DNA from: Quercus robur
Taxonomy: Eukaryota > Streptophyta > Magnoliopsida > Fagales > Fagaceae
Length of the DNA stretch: 64,000 nucleotides
Assembly: GCF_932294415.1 (NCBI RefSeq)
Contig: NC_065541.1
Location: 67,486,695 to 67,550,694 of the forward strand
Direction of reading: 5' to 3'
Shown here: one piece after another, positions 10,031-20,836 of the stretch
Layout of the letters: the number at the start of each line of letters is the position of its first letter
How positions within the stretch are numbered: position 1 is the first letter of the stretch
Position numbers and translations under genes: made by a program
The notes under the pieces: generated by a model
What the model saw: only the letters and a program-made list of their open reading frames with translations
What the model was told of the DNA's origin: nothing
The model's database searches: none

Positions 10031-13000
10031 TTACTCCTCAAACGAAAGGACCTCCTCGGAAACATCCAATATCTCCTCAACTTCAACTTCTTTTGCTTCA
10101 TACTCCTCTTCATCGCTGGCTTCTCCATTCCTGAGTTCCAGCCTCTCCAGTTTTTCTACTTCATGCAAATGCTTCCACTCATTGACCCATTTGTCCCATT
10201 CATCCTTCAACATCCTCCACTTATCACGATCTTGCTCACTCAATAGCATTGAAACATCCTGGTCCTCTACCTTGTACTTCATACTGTACTTCTTTAAGTT
10301 CTTAGCAATCTCTTCTTCTTTCTCAGGACTCAATACTGACGGTGGTCTTGGGCGCCACAATAACTGTCAAAAACAGTATGAGAACAAGTATACAGCAAAT
10401 AATTTCACTTGTAATAGAGAAGGCAAATTGAGTTCGTGTATATACAAGACATGGTTAAAAACCATGGAATATTGGTAAGATTACCTGAAAGAAATGATCC
10501 TTCAAGATCCTATAAAGTAGCATGCCATTGAAGGACCAGATGTTGAAACCATTTTCCATCTCATGTACTGAAGTCACTGCAGTTCCAACATACCTGATAG
10601 ATGCAAAAAGGTCAAATGTTACAACCAAGATTACAAGAAAAAGAAAAAAATCTGCTGGATTGCCTTCCAACTAATTCAATGCAGGTATATATCTTAACCA
10701 TGAAATGAATATATAGCAGTTGTGCAGTGCACTTTGATTTGAATATAGCCAAACAATTAAACCACAAAATTACCTTCCAGTAGGATCCCATTCAATATCT
10801 GTTGCCATAAAATGCTCAGCTGTTGCCATGGTTTCAAGCTCATCAACATCATAAAACTCCAACTGTCCATTGAAACCCTTTAATCCTGCAAGTATAATGA
10901 AGCGACCAGCAGGTGACCAGAAAGGAGTATTTGCCTGCTTCCCTTTCAGAGTAGTGAGCTTTTGGACCTTGTCTGTATTGTTTACAGAGCGCATTGAGTA
11001 GAAACTTATATCAGGTCTTGGGTTATCACCATGGATAATTGCAAACCTGTGACCTTCTGGCTCCCATGCGAAGGCAATAATCTTATCATTCTTATTCTCA
11101 AGCTCAAAAACCTCAATGGGAATATCCCTTTCTCTTATACGAAAAAGCTCAAAACCTGTGCATGTGCTTTTTTTCGTTTTTGTATATCGATCAACCTTAA
11201 CAGCAAGATAATCCCCATTGCTTTGCCAGTACATTTTGCATTCACTAACACTGAAAAGATTCTTCTGCCTTAACTCATCCTTACTTGGGATTTGCATAAG
11301 ACTCACCTAAGAATCATTTGAATGAATTAACATTAATGTAACTTAATTCATACATTTGAGAGAAGAGAAAGCACAACTTGTAAATAAAAAAATCATATCC
11401 ATATTAAACAACAATGCTCACCCTAGCAGGATGGTCACCCAGTTCAGGAACAAAGAGAGCAAAAATTGGATCAGTAGGTGACCAACTGAAATCCACAACA
11501 TTTTCAACCTTCAAGGATTTCTTGTCAATAAGTGAAAAGGTTTCTGTTTCATAGACAGAGATAATGTTTTTCCCAATTCTAGCAAAATATTTGTCCTCTT
11601 TATCCCCTGCCCATCTGGGAAAAAAGGTATTAATCCATTAGATTAAGGAATGATATTGAAAATAGTCATATGCAGGAAGAGAAACTCACCTGAAAACAGG
11701 CCATGACACCCCTTTAACACCGCCAGTTGCTCCAACACCAAAGTCATCAGCACTTCCCTTGAAACCTCTCATCACTTTTCCAGTTCTCATATCAAAAATA
11801 TTTATCACAACCATCTAAAATATAAATTCACATTATCAATATTTCCGGGCCCAATGAATTTACAGTTCAGTAATGACTGGCAAAGTAGAAAAACTCACAT
11901 TTGCACCACAAGGATTACTTGGTTCGTGGCTGCTATAGGTTACTAAATATTTCTCGCCAGGGGAAAAATCAATCAGTTTAACCTGCAGTTAATATCAATT
12001 AAATTATATATAAAGGGGAAAATGTTACACAATGAGAAACCAAAAACAAAATTCAACCTGAGGATGAGCATAACGCATAAGACGATTAAAGGTACTGGCA
12101 CCTCCCCAAACAGCGGCATCTTGACTATGAAGTGTCGCCAAGTAAGTCCCCAGTGGGGACCACCGCACAAAACTTTCAGTCCAGAACTGTAAAGGAAAAC
12201 AAATAGGACCATTCATCAAAGTGATATAAAGTATAAATTGGCCAATTTAGAAATTTTCAATTAATAATGTTCCAGCAGTGAGCAGATGTTCATTAATTGT
12301 TTTAAGTAGATGTTCATTAATTGTTCTAGTATCAAACTATCACAGGAAAGAGAGAGATATCCTCCCAACAATACATAATCAACAGTATTATGTGATAGTA
12401 TCAGGATATTTAGATTTAGATGTATATATTCTACTCACAGCACGCTCATAAACAGGCTCAGCCTTCAGCTGCATTGCATCATTCCACAAAACCTCTGTAT
12501 CTGAACCAGCACGAATCACAAACTGATCACGAGCTTTTTCATCAGTCAGCCATTGTTGAAGATTTTCCTGCAATGACGCAAGAGCATATAGATCATAATA
12601 GACTTTTAAAGGGAAAAAATAGATAAATAGTGCAGATAGAGAGGGAATTTGTTCGCATGAAATTTTCTGATGAATACTAATATTTTATTGAAAAAGACCT
12701 CGGTATACAAGATATATACTAAGAGAACAAATTAGTCAAGAAAAAGAATAACTATTAATCAAAGTAAGCAATGAAGGCAACATCCCAAAACATGGACCCA
12801 TCCTGCCAACACAAATAATATGCCACAGTAGCCCCCTAATCCTGAGCAATGCTAAACAGAAAAGGGAAAAGATCCTTTAGAAATTAGAACCCCAACTCTG
12901 CCCCACCAATCAAGCCAAAAACAAACATTAGCCCCTTTTCCCTCAGTAAACGAAATAGACCTGGAACACCAGTGCCAACCCACTCGAATATACTTCCAAA

Positions 13001-15230
13001 AGCACACTCCATAGCCACCTCCAGCCTCCTCCAAACACCACCAGGCCCAATCAAAACCCTATTTGCATACTACCACCTACCTCCAGAGAGCATTCTTTAC
13101 TGTAGCAAATTACCATAACCACTTTCACAACAGAGCTTGGTTAAACCACCCCATCTACCTCACTCTAAATCCTCCCTGTCTAATCCGGGTGCACACTGTC
13201 TTCCAATTCACAAGGTGATACTTAAATTCGTCCCCCAATCTGACCCAAAGAAAACCCCTCTACACCTTCTCCATAAACAACTAGCTGGGAGACGATTGTT
13301 CACAGGAAATTAGGAACAACATAAACTATCTATTTGGTCAACAGTGAACAAATCTAAAAGCATACCTATTACATATTAAAACGTGCAAAGAAGGTACCTT
13401 TACGCAAATTATAATGAACTTTGATTTATTTTAGATCTACTTTATATGAGACGTAGAAATATGAGCTACAAATAAAATGTTATATGTTTTAAATAAAAAG
13501 CGTTCTCTAACAAGTTCTCTTGCATTGCATCAAAAATACTAGCGATAAAATGGCAGATTAAATCCACAATTTAGTTTTAACTTGATGTGTGGTGTTGTGT
13601 AACTTACCAAAAAATATTGCTTTTAGTAGCTAAGGACAAAGATACTTGTATGTTTTTCTTATTTGGATTCTAAAGAGGATGGGGGAATCTGATCATAGAA
13701 TTTCATCTTTTCCTCTCTTTTTTATTGCATATAAAGTTGCTTTTTCAGAAAAACCATATTAAACATGTTACCCTAGCGGATTGGGGTTGGACGTGTGAAC
13801 ATAGTGGTGAATATATTCCTCATCTGTTCCCCATTGCTCTTTTGCAAGGGAACTATTGTCCTTTGCCTATTGTTTTTATAGTCCAAAAAGTGGTGTTTGA
13901 TATGATATGTATGGAGGATGGAAAAAAGAGAGGAAAGGAAGCGTGAGAATGACGTAGAAAATAGAAAAAAGAACAAATCATTATGTAAATGCATCAAGAA
14001 ACGGTGAATGCTGGAAATTCAAAGCATGGGTTTTTAGGGAAGTGAATTATATATGCATGTAGGCATAGTAAAAGCAGCTGATAATAACATACTCAAGTTC
14101 AATTGGAATTTTAAGGACAATGAGAGAACAGAAATCATGAAAGAAACAGATTGATTGAAGAAATACCCCTGGAGTATATGGCTTAAATTCAGGAGGGGCC
14201 CACTGATCTGGAACTTTCATGAAAATATCAAAATCATCGAACATGTTGACCGCAAAAATGTGACGCTTGTCCAACTTGTACCCATTAGTTCTCTCCTTTG
14301 CAAGCTCAGCTTCCTACAATAAAAAGGATATGCATAAGCATTAAACCCCACTGTATTAATTTATGACACAACAACAACAACAACATTAATACCCATAGCA
14401 AGCAAGTGCTTATAAAATATAAAAAGCAACAGGCATAATATATATATATATATATATATGAGTAATGCTAACGAGTGCCCTTAGAACACTGGTTAATAAT
14501 CTATATAAAGAAAGTTTTTATGGGAAATGAAAAAAAAGTAATTAATATTTTAACAGTTTTTTTCATTTCTCATAAAAATGATATTAAAATTTTCCTAAAG
14601 TGGATTATTAATGAGTGCCTTAAGGGCACCCGTTAGCAAATTCTATGTATATATATATATATATATATATAATATAAAAACAGAAACTTTAATAAGTAAC
14701 CAAAGATTAAATTCATATCAATGAGTGGAGAGAGAGAGAGAGGGGTACCTCAGGGGTATTGAACTCAATAAAGCAATAGCCTAAGGTAGATTGTGTCTGA
14801 GGATCAACAGGCATGCAAAGGCCATTCTCCTTGATGACACCAATCTGACTGTAGATTCTATGAATAACATCTTCAAGCTTTTCTTTCTTCGTTTTCGCAT
14901 CTACTTCAGGGAGATTGTCAACAATAATAATATTGCCAAACCCATTACTGTACAACTCCAAATCCTTATTCAGATTCTTATCTCCTTCTTCATCATCGCT
15001 ACATTACAATCCAGAAAGAGTGTCAAATCCAAACTGAAATTTATATATAATTCAGCGTGTACGTAATTGCTAATAATAATAATAATAATAATAAATTGGG
15101 TGTTATACCTTGGGATGCCGAAGTCTTGGCCAGGAGGGAGGTGAATGGAATTGAGGTCGAGTGGGACGAAATCAATTCCGAGAAAAGACGCCGTCGTCTC
15201 TATGTCTTTCATCGCCATCACGTCCGCCAT
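10031..15230 (-). CDS. TIF3B1: eukaryotic translation initiation factor 3 subunit B (eIF3b), 11 exons
   Basis: This encodes a core scaffold subunit of eIF3, which loads mRNA and initiator tRNA on the 40S ribosome in the cytosol. Minus-strand exons by GT-AG sites are 15230-15109, 14998-14749, 14313-14167, 12567-12439, 12186-12058, 11982-11899, 11814-11690, 11614-11422, 11306-10774, 10593-10485 and 10363-10031. They join in frame to 717 residues, matching the roughly 710 of plant eIF3b. An RRM follows the acidic N terminus (SNGFGNIIIVDNLPEV to GYCFIEFNTPE). WD-like propeller repeats follow (FVRWSPLGTYLAT, FSWSPTDPIFALFVPE, FWSPAGRFIILAG), and the charged tail holds PRPPSVLSPEKEEEI. An in-frame ATG six codons upstream (15248) is an alternative start; MADVMAMKDIE is chosen by family similarity. 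Intron 2 holds a MITE and intron 3 a LINE relic. The symbol follows the Arabidopsis name. Confidence 0.95.
12690..13295 (-). mobile_element. L1-type LINE relic in eIF3b intron 3
   Basis: The minus strand reads, with frame changes, GDEFKYHLVNWKTVC, FNQALL-KWLW, then FWKYIRVGWHWCSRSISFT, GKGANVCFWLDWW and finally DGSMFWDVAF. This is the same post-RT and zf-RVT segment as the relic at 1-735, and the order of blocks is normal. Stops and shifts make it non-coding. It lies on the same strand as eIF3b and largely explains the 1.6 kb length of intron 3. Confidence 0.85.
14460..14643. mobile_element. MITE with about 40-base inverted repeats, eIF3b intron 2
   Basis: The left end (TGCTAACGAGTGCCCTTAGA to TTAATAATC) is the imperfect reverse complement of the right end (GATTATTAATGAGTGCC to GGGCACCCGTTAGCA). 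TA microsatellites flank it on both sides. A diverged relative lies at about 51395-51567 in the STR7-like gene. No coding capacity. Confidence 0.8.
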
Positions 15231-15254
15231 GTTTGCCTTTCTTTTCACTCTCTC

Positions 15255-15287
15255 TGTTACTGTTACTGTTACAGTTACAGTTACAGA
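15255..15287. repeat. hexanucleotide repeat in the eIF3b 5' region
   Basis: GTTACT units pass into GTTACA units 25-57 bases upstream of the eIF3b start, so probably in the 5' UTR or core promoter. Confidence 0.8.
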
Positions 15288-15289
15288 AA

Positions 15290-16220
15290 GATAATTTCTG
15301 CTGCTAACTTATTAAACCACAAGAAGAAGTAAAAATAAATAAAACAACTACAAAGATTCTTGCTTATGAGTCTTCAAAGATTTGAAGGCCGAATCTCCAA
15401 GAAACTCAATTATGAATGAGAGTAGCTAGTGATAACCTATGTGCATATAAAAGACAGTCAAGAATATTGTCGGTTTCTTTTTTTTTTTGGATTAAAAAAA
15501 TAAGAACATTGTCGATTTCGGTTTGTGTAGTCCCTATTATTTTGGTGTGTGTGGACTGATTTCTAGGATTTTTTTTTTAGAAGATGGTTTCTACTTTCTA
15601 GGATTTAATTATAGAGATTTGCTTCTTAGAAAAAGCAACACGGCTTAAACCATCTTTTTTTTTTTTTTTTTCCTTTTTAATTAAATATTAGGTACCTGTG
15701 TCATTATGTCATATAATTATCTCACCAAATCATCCAAGGCGTTAGAGAAATACCATGCTAATCATAAATAGCAATTTTTTTTTTTTTTTTTTTTTGAGAA
15801 TCAAATGGCAAAATTTTTGGTTTGATCAAGTATCAAACTTTAATACTTTATACTTTAGAAATTTTTGGTGTGACAAATAGCAAACTTTAATACTTTAGAA
15901 CCCAAAAAAAATAACGATATTAATAAGTATAGGTAAAAAAGAAGATAAAATTCCAAGTTCCAACCTGTGATTATTTTCAACAGAGGTCGGGTCTTTAACT
16001 CTTTATAAAGAATAAATAAAAAAGAGAGAGACAAAATAAATAAATAATAACAAATCCTTAAATTACTCAGTCATATTTCTAACATATTTTTACATAAAAT
16101 ACTTGTTTGAATATTTTCACCATACCAACGTGAAAACTATAAACAGCAAAAGAAGAAAAAGGATATAAAAAGAGAATTAAAGAAGAAAAAAAAACTTTGA
16201 GTACCTGATGGCTGATTTTG
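15290..16220. other. eIF3b upstream region, no other gene seen
   Basis: AT-rich DNA with several T-runs (15478-15488, 15655-15671, 15776-15795) and no supported open frame. The eIF3b promoter must lie at its left edge. No convincing core motif was identified. Confidence 0.5.
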
Positions 16221-16272
16221 ATTCTCCAATGAAGTTTTTTTTTTTTTTGTTGAGAAATTCTCCAATGAAGTT
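16221..16272 (-). mobile_element. minimal retroposon scar (tail plus target duplication)
   Basis: The 16-base sequence ATTCTCCAATGAAGTT occurs at 16221-16236 and 16257-16272. Between them is only a T-run followed by GTTGAGAA, which read on the minus strand is TTCTCAAC plus an A-tail. Long direct repeats around an A-tailed insert are the mark of LINE-driven target-primed insertion. The insert is almost nothing but tail. Confidence 0.7.
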
Positions 16273-16342
16273 GAGTTAGCAGAACGAGTTTGGGAACTTA
16301 GCTTTATTGTGATTATTATTATTGTGCAGTTTTCTTTTATAG

Positions 16343-16400
16343 AAGCTTGAGGCGGTGATCTCTCAAAAAAAAAAAAAAAAAAAAGCTTGAGGCGGTGATC
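16343..16400 (+). mobile_element. second minimal retroposon scar, opposite orientation
   Basis: The 18-base sequence AAGCTTGAGGCGGTGATC occurs at 16343-16360 and 16383-16400, perfect in both copies. The 22-base insert is TCTC plus an A-run. The body before the tail (TCTC) matches the TCTCAAC of the neighbouring scar, so the same kind of source RNA may have been used twice. Confidence 0.75.
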
Positions 16401-16523
16401 GACTTTGGTTAGGAAATTCAAGTAGGATTAGGATTTAGGAAATTCCAATGCTCAATGTATCCGGGGATGTTTTAGGACTTGGGAAATCTCATGCATGTGT
16501 GCGACTGGCTGGTTTTATCATGC

Positions 16524-16526
<3 letters not shown>

Positions 16527-16588
<62 letters not shown>
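16527..16588. repeat. (TC)n(TA)n compound microsatellite
   Basis: A TC run passes directly into a TA run. It is followed by the palindrome-bearing repeat that hosts the Tat-type insertion. Confidence 0.9.
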
Positions 16589-16593
<5 letters not shown>

Positions 16594-17179
16594 GAACCCA
16601 TTCTACTTTCTACTAAGAGCAGAGATGGATGGAACCACTTACGGTGAGACAATGCCATGACCACCCTTGCCCTCACAAATTTTTCTTAATAATATAATAT
16701 TATAGGGGGAAATGAGTATATTTCCATAATTTACAAACTATGCAACAAAATGTCTCTGTTTTGAAATTATTTAGCAAAATGCCCTTAATTTTGAAACTCG
16801 ATTTTAACAAAATCGAGTTACAAGTGAAAATTTTGCCACGCAAAATGCCCTTTGTAGGGACTGGGTTCGAGCGCCCCTTCTATTGAACGAAAGGTCTCAG
16901 CTTCAGGATTCGGACCTCCATGTGTTTCTGTCACCCCAGGAAGCTCGCCCCCCTTGGCTGGCTCGTCAGGAGTGGATACGACCAAAGCAGCCTCAGGTCG
17001 AGCAGTCTCAGCCTCCTCCTCCTCCACCACAGCCTTAGCCTGTTCAAACCAGGCCTTCTCCCATTCGATCACGGCCACCATCTCCCCAATCCAAACTTCC
17101 TGCTCCTCCCCAATCAACTCTGCCTCTTCGGTTCGAGCCCACCGACCCGAAGAGGAAGAGGAGCTCTAAGGGTAAAGAG

Positions 17180-18358
17180 CCAATGGATGAGGGGAAGTCT
17201 CGCTCATCTCAAGAGGAAGGTGAAGCCCCACGGGCTCAAAAACAATTAAAGATTGGGCATCAAGGCCAGGGAAAAGAGATCGATGCGAACCTGCGCGCCA
17301 AGCTTGGCTTCCTGCCCCAATGCTTCATGGGGAGCCGCTAATGGACGACGCTTCCCTAAGGGACTTCCAGGGCGACGAAGGCACATATGTGGTCGACGCG
17401 TTGGAAAGGACCCTGTTGTTGCCTGCCGATATGGACGAGTTGAAGGGTCTGAGGAGGCAAGAGGTCTTCCTCAACATCAAGAGGTATTTGGGCATGGTAA
17501 GGTTTCTTACACTTGTGATTTCGCTGATTTCAGTTCCTTGATTTCCCATTTATCGTGTGTTCGTCCCAATTGGTAGGCAATCCAGGCCACTTATAGGCTA
17601 GAGGATGAGGCCAAGAAGCAGAGCAAGTCCTTGGAGCTTGAACGTAACAAGCGCGTGGACGCTGCGTGGACCCTCAAGAACTCCGAGGCTAACCTCTCTA
17701 AGGCCAAGGAGGATCTGAAGGAGATGACAAGGGCCAGGGACAGTGTCGAATCAGGCCTTGCCAACGCCCAAAAGCAGGCCGAAAACTAGACAAAACGCCT
17801 ACTTAAAACTGAAGATCAGCTGAAGATTGCTAAGGAGCAAATTGTTGATCTAAAGAAGAAACTGGTTGAGGCGGAGGAAGCCAAAAACGTTGCGGAGTGG
17901 GCTAGGGACGAAGCTCTAAGGGCTAAGACAGAGGCTGAATTTGCCAGGACGGAGGCCGAGACCTCCAAGGAGAAAGTCGAGGAGGAGGCTTACGACTCAG
18001 GGGTGGCTGAGACCCAGGCCATTCTTAAGGCTCAAATCCTTGGAGTATGCAGGCTCTACTGCTCCTAGGTCTAGAATGAAGCCCTCAAACAAGCTGGAGT
18101 TGAGGCTTCATCCGATCTGTGGAAGGTGGAGAAGGTATACTATCCTCCAACCATCCGTGAGACCGCCTCCGCTAGCTCCGAGGTTGTGAGTGCTTCGGAA
18201 GAGGCTGAGACTGCTCGGCCTGAGGCTGCTCTGGTCGTATCCACTCCTGACGAGCCAGCCAAGGGGGGCGAGCTTCCTGGGGTGACAGAAACACATGGAG
18301 GTCCGAATCCTGAAGCATCTCAAGAGGCCGCCGAGTCCATAGTCAGTGCTCAGGCCTA
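17180..18358 (+). pseudogene. coiled-coil segment of the Tat element's extra gene
   Basis: The plus strand carries fragments rich in Lys, Glu and Ala (for example KQSKSLELERNK and LKTEDQLK-like text) that look like the coiled-coil tail of plant retroelement accessory proteins. It lies opposite in strand to the PF04195-like segment at 18343-19292 and between the 114-base inverted repeats. It belongs to the fossil element and is not a host gene. Confidence 0.5.
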
Positions 18359-19292
18359 GCTTGGTCAAACACACCGAATCCTTCTTCGGGCAAACCCGAA
18401 TCACTCTCGGCCTCCGCTGCTTGGTGGGACGAAGAAGAGCCGGCCAACGGGATGCCCTCTGGAAGAGGAGATCCTTCGAGGATCAGAAATCCGTGCTCTA
18501 CTACAGTGATTTTTTGAAGCCGAGGATCGTTAGCTCTGATCACGTGCTTCGGGGTGGCGAATGACTTCTGGATAGGATCGTACCCTAAGATCTTGTGAGC
18601 GGCTCTAACTTGGTTGTCCGCCTCATTTACAAAAACCGCCGCCTTGAGAATAGTCTCCAAATCTCCCCGGTTGGTCAGGTGAAAGTGTCGTTGAAAGGCG
18701 TGTGGATCTGCAAAAAGAAGACATGTTCATATTAGTAACCGAACTGTGCAAATCATGATGGCAAAAAAGATCATCCCTCTCCTACTCTCGATACCCCACC
18801 TGGTTCCCCCTCCACTGTTGGGCAAGGAAGGCCATCGTGCCACTCCCCAGACACAATGAGAAAGTCCTTGTTTAACCCTTTGCTGGACTCGGGGAGGTAG
18901 TGAATAAGCCAAACCTTATCGTCCCTCGTTTTCATATAGTAGGATTTGCCCTTCAGGAGTTGGAGGTTGTAGCACCAGTTTACGTCGTGATGGGTTAATC
19001 TTAGCCCCATTTTCTCGTTTAAGGCATCCACACAACCCAGGATCCTAAACACATTAGCAGCGCACTGGGTGGGAGCTAATCGGAAGTGCCTAAGGTAATC
19101 CCTTATTACTGGCCCCATGGGGATTCTTACACCCCCTTCTATAAAGGCGAGCAGGGGAATCACCACCTCGCCCGCGTTTCTCCTAAAGTGTCATTTCCCT
19201 TCCTCACAGTACCTCAAACCTACATTGGGGGGTATCCTATAATCGGCGATGAATTTTTCCATCGCCTCTTCGGTCTCAACCAACTTTTTTAA
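18343..19292 (-). pseudogene. putative gypsy-type transposon (PF04195-like) extra gene, fossil
   Basis: Minus-strand text such as VIPLLAFIEGGVRIPMGPVI, LRHFRLAPTQCAANVFRILG and DKVWLIHYLPESSKGL matches the N-terminal domain annotated in plants as putative gypsy-type transposon (Transposase_28). It lies antisense just inside the 3' LTR, the place where Tat-lineage elements often carry an additional reading frame. Its function is unknown. The copy is broken in a few places. Confidence 0.7.
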
Positions 19293-20836
19293 TTTACCCA
19301 TCTCTAGAAACCGCCAAAGAGACTCGGGGGATGACAAAAGAAGGGGAGGAACAAGAGAAAGATAAATTTAGAAGAGAGAAAATGCGAGTTGGAGAGAGAA
19401 GAAAACTTACAGAAATGAGGAAAAGCTCCTCGGACAGGCTTTTTATGCTGGAAAGAGACTTGAGTTTGGCTGGAAGTTTGACTGAACCCAGGATATGTGC
19501 GCAAGAACTCTTAAGTGCAAAGGTAAAGAGACAAATCAGCTCAAATGAGTATTTATACCTCCCATTAAAAGTAACTGTGCGGGTTTTCCCGCCCATAAAG
19601 GTAAGGAAATCTCCACCGCTAGATCACCATCGCACTGTTGAACGTGGGGAGCACAGAGCCGCCAGCATTTAATGAAGACACGCTTCATATACCAAGGCGC
19701 TAGGAACATGTCTCGGGCAAACGAAGAGGCTCTGGCATTGATGGAGGACAAGACTTTACATGCCATGACAGAGGCCCGATGTCACCAAAACCCTCCTCTC
19801 CGTCCGAGGAGTCGAACAACAGGATTTTGAGGGGCTATTGTGGGGTCAAAGAATTTGACAACCCCGGCCCACTTTGTACTGGGCCCAAGGCCCGCGCCGA
19901 GGAGGGAGAAATGGCCGAGGACGGACAAAGAAGGCCCAAATGGCCTAGAAACGTTGCCGAGGACGATCTTGCTCTCGGCATCCCAAATCCCAAGAGGAAA
20001 GAACAGAACACCAGCAAAGGCAGCCTTCTAGGGAGCCCCCAGGAGAAGGATAAGTACAGTAGGATACCTATAGGCGTATGGTGCAGGAGCAATCCAAGGA
20101 GAAACTGTCACCTCCGCATTGAATACACCCAACTAACGTTCTGGCCACATTAATGAGGAAATGACTCCTGAACAGTGCGGCCTTGATTGTCGCAACTCAC
20201 AGAGGGTTTGGGAAGATGACTAATGGGACGAGCACTCGAGTAGTGACCTGCATGATCAACAGGTGGAGGGCCAAGATCGACTGGAAAGAAGTATATAATG
20301 TGAAAGACCCTCCAAGAATGAGGGATCGCGGAAAAAAGAGCAGGAGGAGAGAAAAAGGAGGAAGCTGTGGCAGTCTGCATGATCTTGAAAACCTCTGTAA
20401 CCTAGTACTAAAAAAAGAAGAAGAAGAATACTAAGTTCCTCGGAGGAAACGCCCGAGGACAAAATTTCATACTTTAACCCATTTCCTTGTTACTCAGCCC
20501 ACACCTAACCGTGTCTAGTGATTGTGGTCCGGACTAAGACCTAGTTCTTAAACCCATTCTCTAAAAATTTATTGTATTGGGCTAATTGGGCTTGAGACTT
20601 TTCGTCCAATAGAAGGAGCGCTCGAACCCAGTCCCTACACCCTTGATTTTGAAACTCGATTTTAACAAAATCGAGTTACGAGTGAAAATTTTGCCACTTA
20701 AATTTTTTTGAAAATTTAAGTGGAACTCAACATTCCTAATGTTGAGTTCCACTTAAAAATATACATAAACTTGATTTTGAAGATATCAAGCTTTACATAA
20801 AACTCGATTTTGTTAAAATCGAGTTTCAAGACCTAG

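Larger units (their letters stand above)
16853..20639 (+). mobile_element. Ty3/gypsy Tat-type derivative with inverted LTR end
   Basis: A 3787-base insertion is flanked by the perfect 5-base duplication CCCTT (16848-16852 and 20640-20644). The right part is a full-looking 801-base LTR, TGTGGGG to CCCTACA (19839-20639), preceded by a purine-rich tract GGATTTTGAGGGG. The left terminus is about 41 bases of the same LTR end in reverse complement. Inside is an antisense extra gene of the kind known from Tat elements, and 114-base inverted repeats at 16900-17013 and 18203-18316. No gag-pol is present. It is a broken, rearranged fossil that seems to have entered as one unit. Confidence 0.75.
16740..20836. 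repeat. palindrome-rich repeat split by the Tat-type element
   Basis: Left of the insertion (16740-16852) and right of it (20645-20836) lie copies of one sequence. Each contains a 25-base palindrome made of AACTCGATTTT and its complement around AAC, then GAAAATTTTGCCAC. On the right two further palindromes follow: AAGTGGAACTCAACATT with its complement (20717-20755) and AAACTCGATTTTG with its complement (about 20799-20828). The two flanks would be tandem copies of one unit. The family is not recognised. Confidence 0.6.

Noticed and set aside
15057-15332. 91-codon plus-strand frame over eIF3b exon 1
   Set aside because: It is the antisense shadow of the eIF3b N terminus and its intron.
16860-16880. 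GGTTCGA motif resembling a tRNA T-arm
   Set aside because: It is inside the LTR terminus (also present in complement at 20615-20635) and no cloverleaf can be formed around it.
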